Origin: Salinibacillus kushneri | GTDB taxonomy: Bacteria; Bacillota; Bacilli; Bacillales; Alkalibacillaceae | Length of the DNA stretch: 64,000 nucleotides | Assembly: GCF_900111405.1 (NCBI RefSeq) | Contig: NZ_FOHJ01000012.1 | Coordinates: 1 to 64,000 of the forward strand | Direction: 5' to 3' | Shown here: piece after piece, positions 57,873-64,000 of the stretch | How the letters are laid out: each line of letters starts with the position of its first letter | Numbering within the stretch: position 1 is the stretch's first letter | Position numbers and translations under genes: made by a program | Notes under the pieces: generated by a model | Seen by the model: the letters and a program-made list of their open reading frames with translations, nothing else | Database searches by the model: none | What the model was told of the DNA's origin: nothing

Positions 57873-58931
57873 ATGGAACAATATCGCATGAATCCAAATA
57901 AGGGTTTAGAATTCGGGATTTATACGTTAGGAGATCATTTACCTAATCCTTTAAAAGGGGAAAGGATATCAGCAGAACAGCGTATTCACGAAATTATTGA
58001 ATATGCCAAATCAGCAGAACAAGCAGGAGTCGACTTTTTTAGTGTAGGAGAAAGCCATCAGGAATACTTTGCTACACAGGCTCATTCCGTCGTATTATCT
58101 GCTATTGCTCAAGCAACCGAGAAAATAAAAATCGGCAGCTCCTCTACGATTATTAGTACATCAGATCCTGTACGAGTATACGAAGACTTTTCCACTATTG
58201 ACCTGATCTCAAAGGGACGTACTGAAATCGTTGCTGGACGAGCCTCAAGAATTGGTTTATTTAAATTATTAGGTTATGATGTAAGTGATTATGAAGATTT
58301 ATATGAGGAAAAGTTTGATTTGCTGCTTAAAATTAATGAAGAGGAAAACGTTAATTGGCGTGGAAAATTCCGTGCACCTTTAGAAAATGCACAGGTAATC
58401 CCACGTCCGCAAAATGGTTCTTTACCGATTTGGCGTGCAGTTGGCGGTACCCCAGCTAGTGCAATCAAAGCAGGCATTGCAGGTGTGCCAATGTTTATGG
58501 CCCATTTAGGAGGACCTGTATCTGTATTTAAGCGAACGGTGGATGCCTATCGTGAGGCGGCACGTCGCAGCGGACATGACCCATCCAATCTACCTGTAGC
58601 AACAGCCGGTTTCTTCTATGCAGCTGAAACCACACAGCAAGCACTTAAAGATTTATATCCACATATTAATGAGGGTATGAAGAAAACCAACGGACAAGGA
58701 TTTTCCAAGCAGCTTTTTGCACAAGGAGCAGATCGACGTAATATCATGAATGTTGGCAGTCCACAGGAAATTATCGAGAAAATCCTTTATCAGCATGAAC
58801 AATTTGGTCATCAACGCTATATTGCTCAAATTGACTTTGGCGGTATGCCGTTTGACAAATTACAAAAGAACCTGGAAATTATCGGAACAGAAATTATACC
58901 AGCCATTAAAAAATACACGGCAAAAGACTAG
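57873..58931 (+). CDS. LLM-class flavin-dependent monooxygenase, 352 aa
   Basis: Bacterial luciferase-like TIM barrel. 'LEFGIYTLGDHLPNP', 'AEQAGVDFFSVGESHQEYF', 'KIGSSSTIISTSDPVRVYEDFSTIDLISKGRTEIVAGRASRIG', 'IPRPQNGSLPIWRAVGGTPASAIKAGIAGVPMF' typical of this family. ATG 57873 after AAGAAGGTGA is preferred to a start 23 codons upstream. Forms an operon with the FMN reductase that follows. Confidence 0.92.
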   Translation: MEQYRMNPNKGLEFGIYTLGDHLPNPLKGERISAEQRIHEIIEYAKSAEQAGVDFFSVGESHQEYFATQAHSVVLSAIAQATEKIKIGSSSTIISTSDPVRVYEDFSTIDLISKGRTEIVAGRASRIGLFKLLGYDVSDYEDLYEEKFDLLLKINEEENVNWRGKFRAPLENAQVIPRPQNGSLPIWRAVGGTPASAIKAGIAGVPMFMAHLGGPVSVFKRTVDAYREAARRSGHDPSNLPVATAGFFYAAETTQQALKDLYPHINEGMKKTNGQGFSKQLFAQGADRRNIMNVGSPQEIIEKILYQHEQFGHQRYIAQIDFGGMPFDKLQKNLEIIGTEIIPAIKKYTAKD

Positions 58932-58942
58932 GAGGTAAAGCC

Positions 58943-59509
58943 ATGAAAGTCGTGGGATTGTCAGGCTCCATCGTTGGATCCAAAACAAGAACAGCTATGA
59001 ATTACACGATACAATCTATTTCTGATAACTATCCCGATGCAGAAGTTACACTTATTGATTTAGCTGATTATCAGATTCCATTTAGTGATGGACGAAATTA
59101 TTTAGAATATGAAGGCGATACAAAATATGTAACCCAAACCATCATGGATGCAGATGCCATTATTATTGGAACCCCAATTTTTCAGGCATCTATCCCTGCT
59201 ACTTTAAAAAATGTATTTGATTTACTACCACAGCAGGCCTTTCTTGATAAAGTGGTCAGTATCATTGTTACAGCTGGTTCATCCAAGCATTACTTAATTC
59301 CAGAACAGCAGCTAAAGCCTATTTTAACCTACATGAAAGCACAAATCGTGCAAAGATATGCATTCATTGAAGAAAAAGATTTTTACCGAAAAGAAATTAC
59401 CAATGATGATGTCCTAATGCGTTTAGATCGACTTGTAGAAGATACGATGGTATTAACAGAAACTTACACAAAAATGCGTGAGGCTGAAGAAGCTAAATAT
59501 GATTTTTAA
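58943..59509 (+). CDS. NADPH-dependent FMN reductase, 188 aa
   Basis: Flavodoxin-like fold: 'MKVVGLSGSIVGSKTRTAMNY' (FMN phosphate loop), 'DADAIIIGTPIFQASIPATLKNVFDLLPQQAF' and 'VSIIVTAGSSKHYLIPEQQLKPILTYM'. Matches SsuE/MsuE-like reductases that provide FMNH2 to the monooxygenase encoded upstream. Ribosome site GGAGGTAAAGCC. Confidence 0.93.
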   Translation: MKVVGLSGSIVGSKTRTAMNYTIQSISDNYPDAEVTLIDLADYQIPFSDGRNYLEYEGDTKYVTQTIMDADAIIIGTPIFQASIPATLKNVFDLLPQQAFLDKVVSIIVTAGSSKHYLIPEQQLKPILTYMKAQIVQRYAFIEEKDFYRKEITNDDVLMRLDRLVEDTMVLTETYTKMREAEEAKYDF

Positions 59510-59589
59510 GGATTAGACACCTGTTTTGTCAAAATGGGTATTACGTACGATTTCTAAATCATTCATTTCCATTATTATGAATATGAATT

Positions 59590-59621
59590 AAATCCACTTT
59601 AGTTGTGAAGTGGATTTTTTT
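59590..59621 (+). terminator. Terminator of the monooxygenase operon
   Basis: AATCCACTT-TAGTTGTG-AAGTGGATT followed by TTTTT. Confidence 0.88.
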
Positions 59622-59748
59622 ATTTTTATCCTTTAACATCCAGTATCCTTATTGAACAAAAGTTTTATCAATCATGAAACTTTTGGAAACAAATGAACGT
59701 AGTCTTAAAATAGATTTAGCCATATAACAACTAAAGGGTGATGATCTA

Positions 59749-60270
59749 ATGGATTCAATTAGCGAACCAGAAAATACTATTTCAAAGGATGCTATAAAGG
59801 TTTGGCGGTTAAGCCACATTATTGAAGAAAGCATTGGACTTCTTATAGTGATAGGACTTCTGACTGCAGGTATTCTATTTAACTGGTATCAATGGGTAAT
59901 CATCATTCTATGGATTCTTGCTGCACTAACTCCTTTATCTGCCATCTGGTCCATTTTGATTAGACCCATATATCTGCAAAAACAATGGCGCTTCGGTGTA
60001 AATGAAGAGTTTATTCAACTCAAGCATGGTATATTCAAGCAAAAACATTCGATCATTCCTATGACAAAAGTCCAGTTTGTAGAGGCTGAGCAGGGTCCTC
60101 TGCTTCGAAAGTATAAATTGTATACCTTAAACATTGGAACCATGCGTTCTTCGCACTCTATTCCGGCGCTTTCCAAACGGGAGGCATTCGCCCTACGCTC
60201 TAAAATTGCTCAACATGCGAAGATTAAGGAAGTGACAAACGATGACATTAAAACGAATGCATCCCTTTAA
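59749..60270 (+). CDS. ydbS: YdbS-like bPH2-domain membrane protein, 173 aa
   Basis: Two helices (SIGLLIVIGLLTAGILFNWY, VIIILWILAALTPLSAIWSILI) then a bacterial PH domain ('QWRFGVNEEFIQLKHGIFKQKHSIIPMTKVQFVEAEQGPLLRKYKLYTLNIGTM'). Overlaps the next gene by 29 bases. In B. subtilis ydbST give resistance to a bacteriocin (LCI); that role here is inference. Confidence 0.85.
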   Translation: MDSISEPENTISKDAIKVWRLSHIIEESIGLLIVIGLLTAGILFNWYQWVIIILWILAALTPLSAIWSILIRPIYLQKQWRFGVNEEFIQLKHGIFKQKHSIIPMTKVQFVEAEQGPLLRKYKLYTLNIGTMRSSHSIPALSKREAFALRSKIAQHAKIKEVTNDDIKTNASL

Positions 60271-61717
60271 AATCATGTATTCTTTTATGAAGACACTAAA
60301 AAACAGTTTGTTTATCCTCATCTACTTATTTGTCTTAAATTTTAACGATGATTCTACTTTTATAAAATTCGCCAAAATTGCTTTTCTCATGTTTCTCGTT
60401 TTCCGTTTCATTTATCTTGTCATAGAATGGTGGAACACAAAGTACGGAATCAAGGATCGGTCTATTCATTTCTACCAGGGGCTGTTCAAGAAAAAGAATC
60501 GGAGTATACCGCTTAAACAAGTACAAAATATTCAGTTCAATTCTCCGTTCTTTTATCGGATGTTTCATCTGACCTCTTTGTCTTTGGAAACCAGCTCTAC
60601 GAACGAAGAGGCTACCCTGAAATTTGAAGCCATAAATAAAAAGGAAGCCGAGTCGATTGAGCATCAATTAGATCCATATAAAAGCAATGCTTACCTATCA
60701 GGGGAGGAATATGACTTTCAAGAACCTATCCGCTCTGAAAGGGGGAGAGAGAGTAATCGAAACGTGCAATTCACCCCAACACGAAAAGATGTACTTAAGG
60801 CTTCCTTTCTATCCTTTAGCTTTTTGGCATTGATTCCGATTTTGGTTTCTACTTATCATGAATTTAACAATGTTATTCATTTAGATGACAATTTGGATGG
60901 TATTTGGGCTTTTTTAACCAGTTCATGGCTTATAATAGGGACAGCTGTCACGCTTTTTGTTATCATTGCCATTACATTTGGTATGATTCGTACTTTTTTA
61001 AAATATGGAAAATATGAAATTGCATCTGATCCAGAACGTATTTATATTCACAGCGGGTTACTAAACGAGAGATCATTTTCCATTCGTAAGGAAGACGTAC
61101 AGGCCATCCAAATGACACAAACATTCCTAAAAAGAATACTGGGGCTGGCTGAAGTAAAGCTGATTAGTGCAGAAAATATAAATGCCGATTCATCGGAGGA
61201 AATCAGTACGCTTTATCCATTTCTGCCTATTAAACGTACATACAGTCTTATTCAAGAGCTTTTGCCAGACTTTCAAATTAGTCAGACAACAGATCATTTA
61301 CCTGGAAGTGCCTTGTTTATGCGCATGTTGAGAATCCCATGGTTCTGGATTATCAGTACTGTCCTTCTTCTTTGGCTTATACCACAATGGTGGTATCTAT
61401 CACTTATACTTTTGGTTATAACTTATTTATTACGAATCTTACATTACCGAAACACCCGTTATGTAATGAACAAAGAATTTATTCAATTTGAACTAAACGG
61501 ATTAAATAGGACACTATTTATCACGAATCGGCAAAAGATTGTGGAGGCAGAAGTGGAACAGACCCTTCTTCAGAAAAAATTCGGCCTAGCGACAATTCGT
61601 ACCATTAATCGAACAAAACCGATTCATCACGAAGAAATGAAAGATGTCTCAGTAGAAACGTCAAAAATATTTCTGTCATGGTATCAGAATCGAAAATATG
61701 AAATTCAGACAGAGTAA
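60242..61717 (+). CDS. ydbT: YdbT-like bPH2-domain membrane protein, 491 aa
   Basis: Three bPH2 modules interleaved with membrane helix pairs: 'KYGIKDRSIHFYQGLFKKKNRSIPLKQVQNIQF', 'KYEIASDPERIYIHSGLLNERSFSIRKEDVQAIQM', 'RYVMNKEFIQFELNGLNRTLFITNRQKIVEAEVEQ'. Size and layout match YdbT (493 aa). Partner of the preceding ydbS-like gene. Confidence 0.88.
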   Translation: MTLKRMHPFKIMYSFMKTLKNSLFILIYLFVLNFNDDSTFIKFAKIAFLMFLVFRFIYLVIEWWNTKYGIKDRSIHFYQGLFKKKNRSIPLKQVQNIQFNSPFFYRMFHLTSLSLETSSTNEEATLKFEAINKKEAESIEHQLDPYKSNAYLSGEEYDFQEPIRSERGRESNRNVQFTPTRKDVLKASFLSFSFLALIPILVSTYHEFNNVIHLDDNLDGIWAFLTSSWLIIGTAVTLFVIIAITFGMIRTFLKYGKYEIASDPERIYIHSGLLNERSFSIRKEDVQAIQMTQTFLKRILGLAEVKLISAENINADSSEEISTLYPFLPIKRTYSLIQELLPDFQISQTTDHLPGSALFMRMLRIPWFWIISTVLLLWLIPQWWYLSLILLVITYLLRILHYRNTRYVMNKEFIQFELNGLNRTLFITNRQKIVEAEVEQTLLQKKFGLATIRTINRTKPIHHEEMKDVSVETSKIFLSWYQNRKYEIQTE

Positions 61718-61858
61718 CAGGGCTTTCATATTAAACGTACACCTTTTACTAGACATCATACAATTATGGTCATATACTAATGATATTTTAATCCATACTA
61801 TAAAAAGAAAAATTTACGTAAAATAGAATCTATTAAAATCAGATTAGGAACAGGGAGA

Positions 61859-63094
61859 GTGTTTGAAATTCATAATCCAACAGGAAAAGAGCGTCTGGCC
61901 CTAGCATTTTTACTTGGCATGCTTGGCATATTAGGACCCCTTAACATTGATATGTATCTTCCAAGCTTTCCAGGCATTGCCAATGACTTGGATACCAGTG
62001 CCTCGCTTGTACAGCTCAGTTTAACGACTTGTTTAATTGGTCTTGCCATTGGCCAAATGATTATTGGACCCATTAGTGATTCTCAGGGAAGAAGAAAGCC
62101 ATTATTACTATCAATTTCTTTATTTGCCTTATCCTCTTTTCTTTGTGCTCTGTCACCGAATATCACAACCTTAGTTATTGCCCGTTTTCTTCAGGGCTTT
62201 ACCGCATCAGCTGGGATTGTGCTTTCTCGTGCAGTAGTACGTGATGTGTTCAGCGGAAGAGAACTGACAAAATTTTTTGCTCTACTGATGGTCATTAATG
62301 CAGTCGCACCCATGGTTGCACCTATGGCGGGTGGAACTATATTAGCTATACCCTTTGCCAGTTGGAAAACAATCTTCTTCTTTTTAGGTATTATCGGCAT
62401 TTTAATCGTCTTAACGGTAGCTATCAAGCTAAAGGAAACATTACCAAGAGAACGCCGCATTCCAGGCTCAATTGGCAATACCTTACAAACAATGGGCAGT
62501 TTAATGAAGGATCGTTCTTTTATTGGCTACGCATTGGTTGTAGGATTTGTTCATGGAGGAAGCTTTGCTTATGTATCTGGAACCCCTTTCGTTTACCAGG
62601 GGATTTATGGCGTATCACCACAAGTCTATGGTGTTCTATTCGGCATCAATGGACTGGCGATTATATCGGGAAGTTTTATCATTGGCCGTTTAGGGGGTAT
62701 CATTCATGAACGAAAATTACTGCGCGCAGCTGTCATTATTGCTTTAAGTGCAACGACAATGATTTTGACCATGTCCATTATTGAGGGGCCACTATTCAGC
62801 CTGGTCATCCCGATTTTTATTTACATGACATCCATGGGAATGATTCTAACCAGCTCCTTTACCCTTGCTATGGAGCATCAGGAACATAGAGCTGGTAGTG
62901 CCAGCGCGGTACTGGGAATGCTTCCGTTATTATTAGGCTCATTTGTCTCTCCGCTTGTTGGGCTTGATGAGTCAACAGCCGTACCAATGGGAATAATCTT
63001 GTTTACCACATCATTGATTGGTTTTATTGCTTTTTTCACTTTAACTAAGGAGCCCGGACTGATCGTGAATAAGAGTAGAAAAAATCCTGAATAG
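61859..63094 (+). CDS. Bcr/CflA-family drug efflux MFS transporter, 411 aa
   Basis: Twelve helices. 'GILGPLNIDMYLPSFPGIANDL' and 'QLSLTTCLIGLAIGQMIIGPISDSQGRRKPLLLSISLFALSS', 'RFLQGFTASAGIVLSRAVVRDVFSG', 'APMVAPMAGGTILAI' are Bcr/CflA hallmarks. Start GTG 61859, nine bases after AGGA; no better ATG keeps the N-terminal helix. Confidence 0.92.
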   Translation: MFEIHNPTGKERLALAFLLGMLGILGPLNIDMYLPSFPGIANDLDTSASLVQLSLTTCLIGLAIGQMIIGPISDSQGRRKPLLLSISLFALSSFLCALSPNITTLVIARFLQGFTASAGIVLSRAVVRDVFSGRELTKFFALLMVINAVAPMVAPMAGGTILAIPFASWKTIFFFLGIIGILIVLTVAIKLKETLPRERRIPGSIGNTLQTMGSLMKDRSFIGYALVVGFVHGGSFAYVSGTPFVYQGIYGVSPQVYGVLFGINGLAIISGSFIIGRLGGIIHERKLLRAAVIIALSATTMILTMSIIEGPLFSLVIPIFIYMTSMGMILTSSFTLAMEHQEHRAGSASAVLGMLPLLLGSFVSPLVGLDESTAVPMGIILFTTSLIGFIAFFTLTKEPGLIVNKSRKNPE

Positions 63095-63168
63095 TGTAAT
63101 CAAGTTAATGAAAACCATAAAGCGCGTAGCTCGTTACAATAAGAGTGTTTACTTTTCCCTTATAATCT

Positions 63169-63208
63169 CAAAAAACCGTCCAGTTGATAATCTGACCTGG
63201 ACGGTTTT
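63169..63208 (+). terminator. Terminator after the Bcr/CflA gene
   Basis: AAAACCGTCCAG ... CTGGACGGTTTT; twelve pairs. Also usable for the convergent minus-strand gene. Confidence 0.88.
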
Positions 63209-63237
63209 ATATGAATCCATAAATGAATGGGTTAAGT

Positions 63238-64000
63238 TTATAACACCATATTTACAACTTTGTTAACCCATTCTGAGTCATATTTAATTTCGAGTTTATC
63301 ACAAAGTGAACGATGAACTTTTTTAAACTCAAAAACGATACTTTTCAGCACATTTATTATTTGTATGGTATTTCTTCCACATTCCCAGCTTTCAAGCAGG
63401 GATTTCTGCCAATCCTCTAACTTACTTCTTTCCCCTTCGTATTTAGCCCAATCACCAAACGTATTTGGTTGAATTCCTGAATTCATATACCAGGCAGTTG
63501 ACATGGATAACCGTAGTTTATCAATACAGTTTAAAGCATAATAATACTCTTTTCGCATAACTCTTCTATACGTTTCATGTTCGATTGCCACAACTCAAAT
63601 TCATCTATTGATGGTTGATAAGTAAGACCCATGGACTGCTCTAATATATCAGCCATTATTCCATCAGTGTCTTTTATAATCTTTATATTTTTCAACCAAA
63701 CAGAAGATTGAATATCATCTGGCGTATAATAAAAGGTATCTACTTTTATAAAGCAATCATAATGGGCAACAGTATAAGTTGAACATGGATTTATGTCTTC
63801 AAAATAAAGAACGTTCCCCCAGTTTCTTTGACGAGTATTCTTGTTAGAAATGTATTCCATTATCATTTCGGGTCTGACAATTATCCTAAGGTCAACGTCA
63901 GAATAATCATCTGTATTTTCATTTCCGATTGATCCACCATAAAAAAACGCGAGAACGTTGTCATCATTCCATAAATCTTTCTCCATGACATCTAGTAATT
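63238..64000 (-). pseudogene. Frameshifted nucleotidyltransferase (aminoglycoside adenylyltransferase-like), truncated by window edge
   Basis: First part (from the right edge to 63531) carries the nucleotidyltransferase motif 'AFFYGGSIGNENTDDYSDVDLRIIV' (G-S ... D-x-D). A second frame (63238-63591) continues with 'RKEYYYALNCIDKLRLSMSTAWYMNSGIQPN' and 'DWAKYEGERSKLEDWQKSLLESWECGRN', the C-terminal helical domain of AadK/aminoglycoside 6-adenylyltransferase relatives. The two overlap at 63531-63591 in different frames, so one small indel has split one gene, unless it is a sequencing error. The frame stays open from ATG 63986 to the window end, so the true start may lie beyond. Confidence 0.7.

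Overview
The window reads as low-GC Gram-positive chromosome from the family Bacillaceae. Pointers are AGGAGG-type ribosome sites, an aa3-600 quinol oxidase operon (qoxABCD), a YfmR-type ABC-F protein, YdbS/YdbT-like PH-domain membrane proteins, YutJ-like NDH-2, YdbC/PC4 and a MhqR/CatE-like detoxification group. The interspersed 'TTGATTTCCGTTCCA...' type element at 40.4 kb recalls salt-tolerant genera such as Virgibacillus, Oceanobacillus or Halobacillus; this genus-level guess is inference only.

Positions 1 to about 35,588 are the right-hand part of a temperate siphovirus prophage, cut by the window's left edge: no holin or endolysin is visible, so the lysis module should lie to the left. 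Reading the minus strand from 32.4 kb down to 1, the order is: cro-like gene, antirepressor, HTH regulators, SbcC-like ATPase, RecT and MBL-fold hydrolase, DUF4373 and DnaC-like replication genes, many small early genes (MazG-like, RusA, XtrA), ArpU-like late regulator, terminase, portal, minor head, scaffold, capsid, head-tail joining genes, tail tube, G/GT chaperones with a probable -1 frameshift, tape measure, Dit, tail endopeptidase/fibre and DUF1617. The plus-strand lysogeny module (repressor, DUF4352 anchor protein, ImmA/IrrE, integrase) ends at attR. There the 3' half of a tRNA-Thr(CGT) remains beside an intact tRNA-Ser(CGA). Five near-identical operator copies lie in the genetic switch.

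Several pieces of the prophage sit outside the phage transcription logic and look like independent cargo or regulators. (a) A proteasome/HslV-like Ntn-hydrolase gene (17,375-18,097), bracketed by terminators, faces a tiny plus-strand hydrophobic peptide gene. (b) A plus-strand gene with its own promoter (12,207-12,515) lies between the minor head and scaffold genes. (c) A four-helix membrane protein (19,418-20,134) has its own terminator. (d) A 133-nt leader (29,818-29,950) can form stacked helices with two complementary hairpin loops. (e) Two, possibly three, very short plus-strand units pair an extended -10 promoter with a terminator. (a) and (d) are my best candidates for something undescribed.

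From 35.8 kb on the sequence is ordinary chromosome: PC4/YdbC, an EamA transporter, a lipoprotein, yfmR followed by a 182-bp MITE-like element with a 6-bp target duplication, qoxABCD, NDH-2, moaA, glycerate kinase, an arginase-family protein, a CatE-like dioxygenase with its MarR regulator and an MFS pump, a second MFS pump, YjbQ, DUF1648, a CHY zinc-finger protein, flavin reductase, GRAM protein, an HxlR regulator divergent from a luciferase-like monooxygenase/FMN-reductase pair, YdbS/YdbT homologues, a Bcr/CflA pump, and a frameshifted nucleotidyltransferase running off the right edge.
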